In this document: positions 1 through 8,826 of the stretch, in pieces
Numbering within the stretch: position 1 is the first letter of the stretch
Layout of the letters: each line of letters begins with the position of its first letter
Program-made: the position numbers and the translations under genes
Source: Salinisphaera sp. UBA6602
GTDB taxonomy: Bacteria > Pseudomonadota > Gammaproteobacteria > Nevskiales > Salinisphaeraceae
NCBI GenBank assembly: GCA_002433465.1
Contig: DJIE01000164.1
Coordinates: 1 to 27,809, forward strand
Length of the DNA: 27,809 bases
Direction: 5' to 3'
Notes under the pieces: generated by a model
Databases searched by the model: none
Told to the model about the DNA's origin: nothing
Seen by the model: only the letters and a program-made list of their open reading frames with translations

Positions 1-1
1 G

Positions 2-1867
2 AACAAGGCGCGGCTGATCGAGAAAATCGCCGAGCTGGTCAAGGAAAAGAAGATCGAGGGCATCACCGAGCTGCGCGACGAGTCCGACAAGGACGGCATG
101 CGCATGGTCGTGGAGCTGCGCCGCGGCGAAACGCCGGAGGTCGTGCTCAACAATCTGTATCGCCATTCGCAGATGCAGACGGTGTTCGGCATCAACATGG
201 TCGCGCTCGACGACGGCCAGCCGCGCACGCTGAACTTGAAGCAGCTGCTGGAAGCCTTCATTCGTCACCGGCGCGAAGTCGTGACCCGGCGTACCCAGTA
301 CGAGCTGGCCAAGGCTCGTGCCCGGGCCCACGTGCTGGAAGGCCTCACGATTGCGCTGGCGAACATCGACGAAGTGATCGCCCTGATCAAGGCCTCGAGC
401 GGTCCCGCGGAAGCGCGCGAAGCGCTGATCAACCGCGAATGGCCGCCGGGTCAGGTGGTGGACATGCTCGAGCGCGCGGGGGCGGAATCCTCGCGCCCGG
501 CGGATCTGTCCAAGGCGTACGGGCTGCAGGACAACGGCAGCTATCGTCTGACCGAAACCCAGGCCCAGGCGATTCTGGACCTGCGTCTGCACCGGCTCAC
601 CGGCCTGGAGCAGAGCAAGATCATCGAAGAGTTCGAGCAGCTGCTCGAAAAGATCGCCGATTACATCGAGATTCTGTCCAACATGGCGCGGCTGTTCGAG
701 GTCATCCGCGAGGAGCTGGAGGCGATCCGTCGCGACTACGGCGACGAACGCAAGACCGAGATTCTCGACAGCCATCTGGATCTGACCACCGCCGACCTGA
801 TCACCCCGGAAGACGTGGTGGTCACGCTCACCCACGAAGGCTATGTGAAGAGCCAGCCGCTGGATGCCTATCGCGCCCAGCGTCGCGGCGGGCGCGGCAA
901 GTCGGCCACCCAGACCAAGGATGCCGACTTCATCGACAAGCTGTGGGTGGCGCATACCCACGACACGCTGCTGTGCTTCTCTTCGGCCGGCAAGGCGTAC
1001 TGGCTCAAGGTGTACGAGCTGCCCAGCGCCGGCCGCGGCGCGCGCGGCAAGCCCATTGTGAACCTGCTGCCGCTGGAGGCCGACGAGCGCATCTCCCAGG
1101 TGCTGCCCATCAAGGACTTCAACACCAGCGAGAACGTGTTCTTTGCCACCCGCAACGGCACGGTCAAGAAGACCGCGCTGGAGCAGTTCTCCCGGCCGCG
1201 CTCCAACGGCATCATCGCCATCGATCTGCGGGATGACGACGCCCTGGTGGGCGTGGACCTGACCAGCGGCGACGACGAGCTGATGTTGTTCTCCTCCGGC
1301 GGCAAGGTCATTCGCTTTGCCGAACAGGATGTGCGCGAGATGGGCCGTACGGCCGCGGGCGTACGCGGTATCCGCCTGCCCGAGGACGAGGCCGGCGCGG
1401 CCGTGATCGCGCTTATCGTCATCCGCGACGGCGATATTCTCACCGTGACCGCGCAGGGCTACGGCAAGCGCACGCCGGTGGACGATTATCCGCTGCGCGG
1501 TCGAGGGGGCCAGGGCGTGCTCGCGCTCAAGCAATCCGACAAGAGCGGCGCCGTCGTAGGCGCGACCCAGGTGCTCGAAGACGATGAAATCATGCTGATA
1601 TCCAATATGGGTACGCTGATTCGCACGGCCGTGGCCGAAATATCGGTGCTCGGCCGTAACACCCAGGGTGTACGCATCATCCGGGTGGCCGACGACCAGC
1701 ATCTGGTCGGCGTCGACCGTATCGTCACCGACGACGAGGAAGACGACGGCGAGGCTGACGGCCAAGACACGGGCGCGGACAATGGCGCCGACGATTCCAG
1801 CGACGACCGCAGCGCGGATGACGCGCCGGCCGCCGACGACAACGATTCGGACCCTGCTGCGGACTGA
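2..1867 (+). CDS. gyrA: DNA gyrase subunit A, C-terminal part (5' end outside window)
   Basis: GyrA is the breakage-reunion subunit of DNA gyrase (GyrA2GyrB2), which introduces negative supercoils using ATP. The reading frame is open from the first bases, so this is the last ~621 residues of a protein usually near 850-900 aa. The N-terminal winged-helix domain and catalytic Tyr lie outside the window. Visible are the coiled-coil/tower region ([26 protein letters not shown] [21 protein letters not shown]) and the C-terminal beta-pinwheel. The GyrA-box QRRGGRGKS, needed for DNA wrapping, is encoded near 880-903. Later blades carry [23 protein letters not shown] and [11 protein letters not shown]. 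The protein ends in a long Asp-rich tail (about 45 residues), like the acidic tail that tunes supercoiling in E. coli GyrA. The GyrA-box argues for gyrase over ParC. serC follows after 35 nt. Confidence 0.98.
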   Translation, partial: NKARLIEKIAELVKEKKIEGITELRDESDKDGMRMVVELRRGETPEVVLNNLYRHSQMQTVFGINMVALDDGQPRTLNLKQLLEAFIRHRREVVTRRTQYELAKARARAHVLEGLTIALANIDEVIALIKASSGPAEAREALINREWPPGQVVDMLERAGAESSRPADLSKAYGLQDNGSYRLTETQAQAILDLRLHRLTGLEQSKIIEEFEQLLEKIADYIEILSNMARLFEVIREELEAIRRDYGDERKTEILDSHLDLTTADLITPEDVVVTLTHEGYVKSQPLDAYRAQRRGGRGKSATQTKDADFIDKLWVAHTHDTLLCFSSAGKAYWLKVYELPSAGRGARGKPIVNLLPLEADERISQVLPIKDFNTSENVFFATRNGTVKKTALEQFSRPRSNGIIAIDLRDDDALVGVDLTSGDDELMLFSSGGKVIRFAEQDVREMGRTAAGVRGIRLPEDEAGAAVIALIVIRDGDILTVTAQGYGKRTPVDDYPLRGRGGQGVLALKQSDKSGAVVGATQVLEDDEIMLISNMGTLIRTAVAEISVLGRNTQGVRIIRVADDQHLVGVDRIVTDDEEDDGEADGQDTGADNGADDSSDDRSADDAPAADDNDSDPAAD

Positions 1868-1891
1868 CCTTCGCGCAGCGTCGATTTTCAA

Positions 1892-1897
1892 AGGAGA
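1892..1897 (+). promoter_or_regulatory. strong Shine-Dalgarno of serC
   Basis: AGGAGA lies 5 nt before the ATG at 1903 and fixes the serC start. It is one of the strongest ribosome-binding sites in the window. Confidence 0.8.
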
Positions 1898-1902
1898 CTT
1901 TT

Positions 1903-2988
1903 ATGGCACGCGTCTACAACTTCAGTGCAGGGCCGGCCACGCTGCCGGTCGAAGTGCTCGAGAAAGCCCAGGCCGATCTGCTGGATTGGCAGGGCACCGG
2001 CATGTCGGTGATGGAAATGAGCCATCGCGGCGATGCCTTCGTCTCCATTGCCGAAAAAGCCACCCAGGATCTGCGCAAGCTGCTGAACGTGCCCGAGGGC
2101 TACAGCGTGCTGTTTCTGCAGGGCGGGGCCGCGGGCCAGTTCGCGGGCGTGCCGTTGAACCTCATGGGTACGTCGCAAAAGGCCGACTACGTGGTGAACG
2201 GCAGCTGGGGCAAGAAAGCGGTCAAGGAAGCCGGCAAGTACGGTGACGCCCAGGTCGCGGCCAATTCGGCTGTCGACGGCAGCTTCACCGACGTGCCCGC
2301 CCGGGCCGACTGGCAGCTGCGCGACGACGCGGCCTATGTGCATTACACCCCCAACGAAACCATCGAGGGGATCGAGTACCCGGACGTGCCGGATACCGGC
2401 AATGTGCCGCTGGTGGGCGACTGGTCGTCGGCGTTTCTGTCCAAGCCGATCGACGTGTCCAAATACGGCGTGATCTATGCCGGCGCGCAGAAGAACGCCG
2501 GCCCGGCGGGTGTCACCATGGTTATCGTGCGCGACGACCTCATGGGCAACCCGCAGGCCGGTGTGCCCATGGTGCTGGACTACAAGCAGCAGGCCGATGC
2601 CGATTCCATGCTCAACACGCCGCCGTGTTTCGCCTGGTACATGGCGGGCCTGACCTTCGAATGGATTCTGGACAACGGCGGCCTCGAAGGCATGGCCGAG
2701 CGCAACCAGCGCAAGGCCGACAAGCTGTACGGCTTTATCGACGGCTCGGACTTCTACAGCAACCCGGTAGCGCCGCATGCGCGTTCGACCATGAACGTGC
2801 CGTTCCTGCTGGCCAACGACGATCTCAACAAGACGTTCCTGGCGCAGGCCGAGGAAGCCGGGCTGTCGACGCTCAAGGGCCATCGTTCGGTCGGCGGCAT
2901 GCGTGCCTCGATCTACAACGCCATGCCGGAAGCCGGCGTCGACGCGCTGGTCGACTTCATGCGCGGTTTCGAAAAGGCCAACGGTTAA
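1903..2988 (+). CDS. serC: phosphoserine aminotransferase
   Basis: SerC transfers the amino group of glutamate to 3-phosphohydroxypyruvate, the second step of serine synthesis, and also acts in pyridoxal phosphate synthesis. It is a cytoplasmic PLP enzyme. The 361-aa length is normal for the family. The N-terminus YNFSAGPATLP, the MEMSHRG motif (37-43), the phosphate-binding LQGGAAGQF (72-80) and HYTPNETIEGIE (147-158) are all family signatures. The PLP-binding lysine is K197 in YAGAQKNAGPAG. The start is fixed by the AGGAGA site. The gene sits between gyrA and serA, which catalyses the preceding step of the same pathway. Confidence 0.98.
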   Translation: MARVYNFSAGPATLPVEVLEKAQADLLDWQGTGMSVMEMSHRGDAFVSIAEKATQDLRKLLNVPEGYSVLFLQGGAAGQFAGVPLNLMGTSQKADYVVNGSWGKKAVKEAGKYGDAQVAANSAVDGSFTDVPARADWQLRDDAAYVHYTPNETIEGIEYPDVPDTGNVPLVGDWSSAFLSKPIDVSKYGVIYAGAQKNAGPAGVTMVIVRDDLMGNPQAGVPMVLDYKQQADADSMLNTPPCFAWYMAGLTFEWILDNGGLEGMAERNQRKADKLYGFIDGSDFYSNPVAPHARSTMNVPFLLANDDLNKTFLAQAEEAGLSTLKGHRSVGGMRASIYNAMPEAGVDALVDFMRGFEKANG

Positions 2989-3000
2989 GACATAGCAATC

Positions 3001-3090
3001 CGCAGATTGCGCAGATCGCCCAGATTCGAAGACAGGCCATAACAGTTGTTCATGGCCCACTTTCAATCTGGGCGGTCTGCGAAATCTGCG
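3001..3090 (+). repeat. imperfect palindromic intergenic element (REP/MITE-like)
   Basis: Positions 3001-3026 and 3065-3090 are inverted copies. They match at 24 of 26 positions, and one of the two differences would be a G-U pair in RNA. The loop has its own stem, GGCCAT (3035-3040) with ATGGCC (3052-3057), so the segment could fold into one long hairpin. Each arm is built of roughly 9-nt units related to CGCAGATTG. No protein is encoded here. The style resembles dispersed palindromic repeats. There is no adjacent U-run that would make it a standard terminator. Confidence 0.75.
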
Positions 3091-3128
3091 TATAAGTTTT
3101 CAAAAGAATTCGCGGATAAAGGTTAGTT

Positions 3129-4322
3129 ATGACGTTCAAGATCCAGACGCTGAACAATATCTCGGCCAAGGGGCTCGATCGCTTGCCGCGCGATCTCTAC
3201 GAGATTGCCTCGGAGATGTCCAAGCCGGACGCCATCATCCTGCGCTCGCACAACATGCACGATATGACGATCGCCGATTCCGTGCGTGCGATCGGGCGTG
3301 CCGGCGCCGGCGTGAACAACATTCCGGTCGCCGACATGAGCAAGCGTGGCGTGCCGGTGTTCAACGCGCCCGGCGCGAACGCCAACGCCGTGAAGGAGCT
3401 GGTACTGGCCGGCATGCTGCTCGCCTCGCGTAACCTGATGAGCGCCTGGAAGTATGTCGAGGAACTCACCTCCACCGGCGAAGAGCTCAAGAAGGAAGTC
3501 GAAGCCGGCAAGAAGCGCTTCAAGGGCGTGGAACTGCCGGGCCGCACGCTCGGCGTGGCCGGCCTCGGCGCCATCGGCGTGAACGTGGCCAACGCCGCCC
3601 AGGCGCTGGGCATGAGCGTGCAGGGTTTCGACCCGGGCATCACCGTCAACAACGCCTGGCGTCTTACCTCCAACGTGTCCCAGGCCTTGTCCATCGACGA
3701 ACTGCTGTCACGCTCCGACTATGTGTCGCTGCACGTGCCGCTGGTCGACGACACGCGCGGCCTGGTCGATGCCAAGCGCCTCAAGCTGATGCGCAAGGGC
3801 GCGGTGCTGCTCAACTTCTCGCGCGCCGAGATCGTCGATGAAGACGCCGTGCTCGCCGCGCTGGAAAACGGCCGCCTGAGCTACTACGTCTGCGATTTTC
3901 CGTCCGAGAAGCTGCGCGGACACGATCGCGTGATCACGCTGCCGCATCTGGGCGCCTCGACCGACGAAGCCGAAGACAACAGCGCGATGATGATCGCCGA
4001 CCAGCTGCGCGACTATCTCGAAGTTGGCAACATCCGCAATTCGGTGAACTTCCCCGAGGCGATCATGCCGCCGACGGCCAACGCCCATCGTCTGGCCGTG
4101 GTCAACCATAACGTGCCGAACATGGTCGGCCAGATCTCCTCGACGCTGGCCCGCCACGGGCACAACATCGCCGATCTGCTCAACAAGTCGAAGGGCGAGA
4201 TCGCCTACACGCTCGTGGATATCGACGCGCCGGTCGCCGATGAAGCCATCGAAGAGCTGCGCACCATCGAAGGCGTGCTGTGCGTGCGCTATCTGGGTGC
4301 CGTGGGTAGCGACGCGGCGTAA
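3129..4322 (+). CDS. serA: D-3-phosphoglycerate dehydrogenase with C-terminal ACT domain
   Basis: Oxidises 3-phosphoglycerate to 3-phosphohydroxypyruvate with NAD+, the first step of serine synthesis. At 397 aa it is the compact form with one Rossmann/substrate-binding core and one ACT domain. Visible are GRAGAGVNNIP (56-66), the nucleotide-binding GLGAIG (145-150), and the probable catalytic Arg232 (NFSRAEIV), Glu260 (CDFPSE) and His273 (PHLGAST). An ACT domain at about 320-395 suggests feedback control by serine. The N-terminus (KIQTLNNIS, MHDM, GANANAVKELVLAG) looks more like the clostridial-type PGDH than E. coli SerA; this is recalled, not searched. The start ATG has AAAGG about 6 nt upstream. 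It lies between serC and pheA, splitting the more usual serC-pheA pair. Confidence 0.95.
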   Translation: MTFKIQTLNNISAKGLDRLPRDLYEIASEMSKPDAIILRSHNMHDMTIADSVRAIGRAGAGVNNIPVADMSKRGVPVFNAPGANANAVKELVLAGMLLASRNLMSAWKYVEELTSTGEELKKEVEAGKKRFKGVELPGRTLGVAGLGAIGVNVANAAQALGMSVQGFDPGITVNNAWRLTSNVSQALSIDELLSRSDYVSLHVPLVDDTRGLVDAKRLKLMRKGAVLLNFSRAEIVDEDAVLAALENGRLSYYVCDFPSEKLRGHDRVITLPHLGASTDEAEDNSAMMIADQLRDYLEVGNIRNSVNFPEAIMPPTANAHRLAVVNHNVPNMVGQISSTLARHGHNIADLLNKSKGEIAYTLVDIDAPVADEAIEELRTIEGVLCVRYLGAVGSDAA

Positions 4323-4325
4323 GCG

Positions 4326-5438
4326 ATGAGTTCGTCGCAGGACAACTCGGACAACGAGGCGCTGGCCGGCGCACGCGAGCGTATCGATGCGCTGGATGCG
4401 CAAATCCAGGCGTTGATCGCCGAGCGTGCCGGCGTGGCGCTGGACGTTGCCCGCATCAAGGCCGAACGACAGCGCACGGACTTCTATCGGCCCGAGCGCG
4501 AAGCCGACGTGCTGCGCCGGGTGGCCGAGCGCAATGACGGCCCGCTCGACGACGCCACCATCATGCGCCTCATGCGCGAAGTGATGTCGGCCTGTCTGGC
4601 GCTGGAATCGCCTTTGAAGGTGGCCTATCTGGGCCCCGAGGGCACCTATACCCAGGCCGCGGTCTACAAGCACTTCGGTCATTCGGTGCGGGCGATGCCG
4701 CTGCCGGCCATCGACGAGATCTTTCGCGAGGTCGAGGCCGGCAACGCCAATTTCGGCGTCGTGCCGGTCGAGAACTCGACCGAAGGCGTGGTCAGCCACA
4801 CCCTCGACGAGCTGGTGGGCAGCTCGCTGCAGATTTGCGGCGAGGTCGCGCTGGCCGTACATCATCATCTGCTGTCGAAGGCCGCGGATCTGACCGGGGT
4901 GAAGCGCGTGGTCGCCCATGCACAATCGCTGGCCCAGTGCCGCAAGTGGCTCGACCGGCAGCTGCCGGGCGTGGTGCGCGAAGCGGTATCGAGTAACGGC
5001 GAAGCGGCACGACGCGTGGCCGGCGAAAGCCAGGCCGCTGCCATCGCCGGCCGCGCCGCGTCCGAGTTCTACGAGCTGCCGATGCTGGCCTCGAACATCG
5101 AGGACGAGCCGAACAACACCACCCGTTTTCTCGTACTTGGCAAACAGCAGGTGCCGGCCACCGGTAACGACATGACCTCGATCCTGGTGGCCATCCGCAA
5201 CCAGCCGGGCATGCTCCACCGCCTGCTCACGCCGGGCGCGGAGGCGGGCGTCGACCTCACCCGTATCGAATCGCGGCCGTCGCGGCGCCAGGCATGGGAC
5301 TATAATTTCTTCATCGATCTGGAAGGCCATATCGACGAGCCGCGGGTACGTCAGGTGCTCGAGGCGATCGAGTCCCAGGCCGCGATGCTCAAGGTGCTGG
5401 GCGCCTATCCGCGGGCGGTCGACGTTTCGTCGACCTGA
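4326..5438 (+). CDS. pheA: chorismate mutase / prephenate dehydratase (P-protein)
   Basis: A bifunctional enzyme that rearranges chorismate to prephenate and dehydrates and decarboxylates it to phenylpyruvate, committing carbon to phenylalanine. At 370 aa it has the normal three-part layout. An AroQ-type chorismate mutase lies at about 15-95 (RIDALDAQIQALIAERA, FYRPERE). A prephenate dehydratase domain lies at about 98-275 (VAYLGPEGTYTQAA, VPVENSTEGVVSHTLDEL, and NNTTRF with the catalytic TRF at 266-268). A regulatory ACT domain lies at about 284-362, with GMLH (295-298, usually GALH) and ESRP (315-318), the phenylalanine-binding motifs. The start is 3 nt after the serA stop, so translation is probably coupled. 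The next gene, hisC, starts 40 nt downstream. Confidence 0.97.
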   Translation: MSSSQDNSDNEALAGARERIDALDAQIQALIAERAGVALDVARIKAERQRTDFYRPEREADVLRRVAERNDGPLDDATIMRLMREVMSACLALESPLKVAYLGPEGTYTQAAVYKHFGHSVRAMPLPAIDEIFREVEAGNANFGVVPVENSTEGVVSHTLDELVGSSLQICGEVALAVHHHLLSKAADLTGVKRVVAHAQSLAQCRKWLDRQLPGVVREAVSSNGEAARRVAGESQAAAIAGRAASEFYELPMLASNIEDEPNNTTRFLVLGKQQVPATGNDMTSILVAIRNQPGMLHRLLTPGAEAGVDLTRIESRPSRRQAWDYNFFIDLEGHIDEPRVRQVLEAIESQAAMLKVLGAYPRAVDVSST

Positions 5439-5478
5439 TGTCGAGAATTAAATTCAAGCGTTAACCGATTGAAATAAC

Positions 5479-6615
5479 ATGGGTAAAAGCCTTAACGAAC
5501 AGGCGCATGCCGGTATTCACGGCCTGCATGCCTATGTGCCCGGCAAACCGATCGATGATCTCAAGCGCGAGCTTGGGCTGACCTCGATTATCAAGCTGGC
5601 CTCCAACGAGAATCCGTTCGGCGTGGCGCCGGCGGTGACGCGGGCGTTCGCCCAGTTTCTGGAAAAAGGTGCATCGGATCTGCATCGCTACCCGGACGGG
5701 GGCGGCTATGCGCTCAAGCAGGACATCGCCGCCCGCCATGCGATCGAGCCGGAACGGGTCACGCTCGGCAACGGGTCCAACGACGTGCTGGAGCTCACGG
5801 CGCGGGTTTTTCTGGGCCCCGGCAAGAACGCGGTGTTTTCGCAGTACGCGTTCGCCGTCTACCCGATCGTCGCCCAGGCCGTGAACGCCGAGGTGCGCGA
5901 GGTGCCGGCGCTCGGGCCCGAGGCCGATATGCCCTATGGCCACGATCTCGACGCGTTTCTCGACCATATCGACGAAAACACCGGCGTCGTGTTCATTGCC
6001 AGCCCCAACAACCCTACCGGTACCTGGCTCGCACCGGACGCGATCGAAGCGTTCCTGCAGGCGGTACCGCCCGGTGTGGTCGTGGTGCTCGACGAGGCCT
6101 ATCTGGAATACCAGGCGGACAGCGAACGCCCCGATAGCCGTCAATGGCTGGAACGTTTCGAAAATCTTGTTGTTACGCGCACATTCTCGAAAATTTATGG
6201 GATGGCGGGGCTGCGCGTTGGCTATGCCCTGACCTCGGCCGCGGTCGCCGACTGGATCAACCGCATTCGCCAGCCGTTCAACGTCAACACGGTCGCGCTC
6301 CACTGTGCCCAGGCGGCCTTGGCGGACGAGGACTTCGTGGCTTATTCGATCCAGACCAACGCCGTGCAGCGCGCCTCGCTGGCCGACGAACTGGCGGCCC
6401 GGGGGCTGCGCTGCGTGCCGTCGCAGGCGAATTTCATCACCTTTGACTGCGGGCAGCCGTCGACGCCCGTGTATCGCGCGATGCTGCACGAAGGCGTGAT
6501 CGTGCGACCGCTGGAAAGTTATGCAATGCCTGAGCATCTGCGCGTAACTGTCGGCAGCCAAAAAGAGAACCAGGTTTTTCTCGCGGCACTTGATAGCGTG
6601 CTCGAGCGCGCATGA
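5479..6615 (+). CDS. hisC: histidinol-phosphate / aromatic aminotransferase
   Basis: A class I/II PLP aminotransferase of the HisC family, 378 aa. It contains LASNENPFG (40-48), GNGSND (97-102), SPNNPTGT (175-182), DEAY (205-208) and the PLP-binding Lys238 in RTFSKIYGMAGLRVGYA. HisC enzymes convert histidinol phosphate to imidazole acetol phosphate, but copies placed between pheA and tyrA often act on aromatic keto acids, transaminating phenylpyruvate and 4-hydroxyphenylpyruvate. I infer that aromatic role here from position; whether a second hisC sits in a his operon cannot be seen. The Shine-Dalgarno before 5479 is poor. The stop overlaps the tyrA start by 4 nt (ATGA). Confidence 0.94.
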   Translation: MGKSLNEQAHAGIHGLHAYVPGKPIDDLKRELGLTSIIKLASNENPFGVAPAVTRAFAQFLEKGASDLHRYPDGGGYALKQDIAARHAIEPERVTLGNGSNDVLELTARVFLGPGKNAVFSQYAFAVYPIVAQAVNAEVREVPALGPEADMPYGHDLDAFLDHIDENTGVVFIASPNNPTGTWLAPDAIEAFLQAVPPGVVVVLDEAYLEYQADSERPDSRQWLERFENLVVTRTFSKIYGMAGLRVGYALTSAAVADWINRIRQPFNVNTVALHCAQAALADEDFVAYSIQTNAVQRASLADELAARGLRCVPSQANFITFDCGQPSTPVYRAMLHEGVIVRPLESYAMPEHLRVTVGSQKENQVFLAALDSVLERA

Positions 6616-7502
6616 GCCCGGATCGGACAAGCCTGGATGAAGAACGAATCTGCGTAATCGGACTGGGTCTGATCGGCGGCTCGATCGTGCGCGCGCTTCA
6701 GGCCAAAGGTTTGGGCGATCGTATCGATGCGGTCGTGGCGGATGCCGACGAGGCGCGCCGGGCCCGGGAGCTCGGCTTGGCCGATGAGGCATCGACCGAT
6801 ATCGCGATGACCGTGGCCAAGGCGACGCTCGTGGTCGTGGCCGTGCCCGTTGGCGCCATGGCCGGCGTGTTCGCGCGTCTGGCCACGGCGCTACCCGCGA
6901 ATGCCGTGGTCACCGATACCGGCAGTACCAAGCTGAGCGTGATTCGCGAGGCACAGGCCGGTTTGGGTGAGAGCTTCGCCCGGTTCGTGCCGGGGCATCC
7001 CATCGCGGGCACCGAGCGTAGCGGCCTCGATGCGGGCTTCGCCGAGTTGTTCGAGCAGCGCCGCGTGATTCTCACGCCGACGCTGGCGACCGAGCCGCAG
7101 GCGCTGGCCCGGGTTGAAGCACTGTGGCGGGCCGTGGGGGCACAGATCAGCGAAATGGACGGCGCGCACCACGATGAGGTGCTGGCCGCGACCAGTCATC
7201 TGCCGCATCTGCTGGCCTATACCCTGGTCGATACGCTGGCGCGGATGGCCGAACGTACCGAGATATTCGCGTACGCAGCCGGCGGTTTTGCCGACTTCAC
7301 CCGGATCGCATCGAGCAGCCCATCCCTGTGGGCGGATATCGTCACCGCCAATCACGATGCGGTACTGCCGGTACTCGATCGCTATATCGGCGATCTGGCG
7401 GCGGTGCGCGCGGCGATTGCCGACGACGACCGCGACACGTTGGCGGCTACTTTCCTGCGCGCGAAGACCGCGCGCGATGGTTTTGCCATGAGGCGTTCCT
7501 GA
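6612..7502 (+). CDS. tyrA: prephenate (or arogenate) dehydrogenase
   Basis: Oxidatively decarboxylates prephenate to 4-hydroxyphenylpyruvate (or arogenate to tyrosine), the tyrosine branch. It has 296 aa. A Rossmann motif ICVIGLGLIGGS (13-24) is followed by TDTGSTK (101-107), VPGHPIAGTERSGLDAG (126-142) with the conserved His129, and HHDEVLAATSHLPHLLAY in the helical dimerisation domain. There is no chorismate mutase or ACT domain, so it is a monofunctional TyrA. In pseudomonads tyrA is often fused to aroA; here the two are separate but only 1 nt apart. The cofactor (NAD or NADP) and the prephenate/arogenate preference cannot be decided by eye. Confidence 0.95.
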   Translation: MSPDRTSLDEERICVIGLGLIGGSIVRALQAKGLGDRIDAVVADADEARRARELGLADEASTDIAMTVAKATLVVVAVPVGAMAGVFARLATALPANAVVTDTGSTKLSVIREAQAGLGESFARFVPGHPIAGTERSGLDAGFAELFEQRRVILTPTLATEPQALARVEALWRAVGAQISEMDGAHHDEVLAATSHLPHLLAYTLVDTLARMAERTEIFAYAAGGFADFTRIASSSPSLWADIVTANHDAVLPVLDRYIGDLAAVRAAIADDDRDTLAATFLRAKTARDGFAMRRS

Positions 7503-7503
7503 C

Positions 7504-8826
7504 ATGCGTCGTTTTCATTTGCAGCCGGGCGGCGCCCTGCGTGGCGAGCTGCGCGTGCCGGGCGATAAGTCCATTTCGCACCGGGCGGTCATGCTCTCGG
7601 CCATTGCCGACGGGCGCTCGCGTATTACCGGCTTTCTGGAAAGTGCGGACTGTCTGGCGACCCTGCATGCCTTCCAGGCGATGGGCGTCATGTTCGAGCG
7701 TGACGGCGATGCGCTGATCGTCGACGGCCTGGGTCGCGACGGCCTGCAGGGGCCGCGGGCGCCGCTCGACCTGGGCAACTCGGGCACGTCCATGCGTTTG
7801 ATGTCCGGCCTGATGGCCGGTCAGCGTTTCGATAGCCGTCTGGTCGGCGACGCGAGTCTTTCACGCCGGCCCATGGCGCGTGTGATCGAGCCGTTGACCC
7901 TGATGGGCGCGCGTATCGATGGCCAGGAAGGCGGGCGCGCGCCGCTCGAAATACACGGCGGGCAGGTGCTTAACGGCATCGACTACACGCCGCCGGTCGC
8001 CAGCGCCCAGATCAAGTCCTGTGTACTGCTGGCCGGGCTGTATGCCCAGGGCACCACGCGGGTCACCGAGCCGGGTATTAGCCGCGACCATACCGAGCGC
8101 ATGCTCTCCGCCTTTGGCGTGCGTATCGAACGCCAGGCGCACACGCTGTCCATTGCCGGCGGCCAGGCGCTGCAGGCAGGCGATGTGGCGGTGCCGGCCG
8201 ATCTGTCCTCGGCCGCGTTCTTCATGGTCGGCGCCAGTATTGCCGAATCCAGCGCGATCATGATGCCCGGCGTGGGCATCAACCCGACCCGACGCGGGGT
8301 GATCGATATTCTCAGCCGCATGGGCGCGGACATACGCCTGCACGACGAGCGTATCCAGGCCGGCGAGCCCGTGGCCGATATCGAAGTACGCAGTGCGTCG
8401 CTCAAGGGTATCGATATCGGCGGTGACGAAGTGGAGCTGGCCATCGACGAGTTCCCGGCGATATTCATTGCCGCCGCCTGTGCCGAGGGAACGACCCGTT
8501 TGACCGGCGCCGCGGAGCTGCGGGTCAAGGAGTCGGATCGGATCGCGGTAATGGCCGACGGCCTGAGCCAGCTGGGCGTCGAGGTAAGCGTGGCCGACGA
8601 CGGCCTTACCATCGTTGGCCGAGGCGCGGGCACCGTATTCGGCGGCGGTCGTATCGCCAGCCACGACGACCATCGCATTGCCATGGCGTTTGCCATGGCC
8701 GCTCTGCGCGCGCATGCGCCTATCGAAATAGACGACTGTGATTTCGTGGATACCTCGTTCCCGGGGTTTCTGGCGCTGGCCGCCGGGGCCGGGCTGCAGA
8801 TCGAGGCCAGCGAGGTATCGTCATGA
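7504..8826 (+). CDS. aroA: 3-phosphoshikimate 1-carboxyvinyltransferase (EPSP synthase)
   Basis: Joins phosphoenolpyruvate to shikimate 3-phosphate, the sixth step of the shikimate pathway and the target of glyphosate. At 440 aa it has the full two-domain fold. Motifs are PGDKSISHRA (19-28; Lys22 and Arg27 bind substrate), LGNSGTSMRLM (90-100), DASLSRRPMARV (116-127), ELRVKESDRIAVMADGL, and DDHRIAMAFAMAAL near the C-terminus. The RPMAR motif and general pattern resemble class II enzymes such as CP4 EPSPS. Gly94, however, stands where CP4 has Ala, which by analogy predicts a glyphosate-sensitive enzyme; this is inference. It overlaps cmk by 4 nt (ATGA). Confidence 0.97.
   Translation: MRRFHLQPGGALRGELRVPGDKSISHRAVMLSAIADGRSRITGFLESADCLATLHAFQAMGVMFERDGDALIVDGLGRDGLQGPRAPLDLGNSGTSMRLMSGLMAGQRFDSRLVGDASLSRRPMARVIEPLTLMGARIDGQEGGRAPLEIHGGQVLNGIDYTPPVASAQIKSCVLLAGLYAQGTTRVTEPGISRDHTERMLSAFGVRIERQAHTLSIAGGQALQAGDVAVPADLSSAAFFMVGASIAESSAIMMPGVGINPTRRGVIDILSRMGADIRLHDERIQAGEPVADIEVRSASLKGIDIGGDEVELAIDEFPAIFIAAACAEGTTRLTGAAELRVKESDRIAVMADGLSQLGVEVSVADDGLTIVGRGAGTVFGGGRIASHDDHRIAMAFAMAALRAHAPIEIDDCDFVDTSFPGFLALAAGAGLQIEASEVSS

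Noticed and set aside
3708..5330. A 540-aa minus-strand open frame across serA and pheA
   Set aside because: Both genes beneath are certain; the translation has no family signature.
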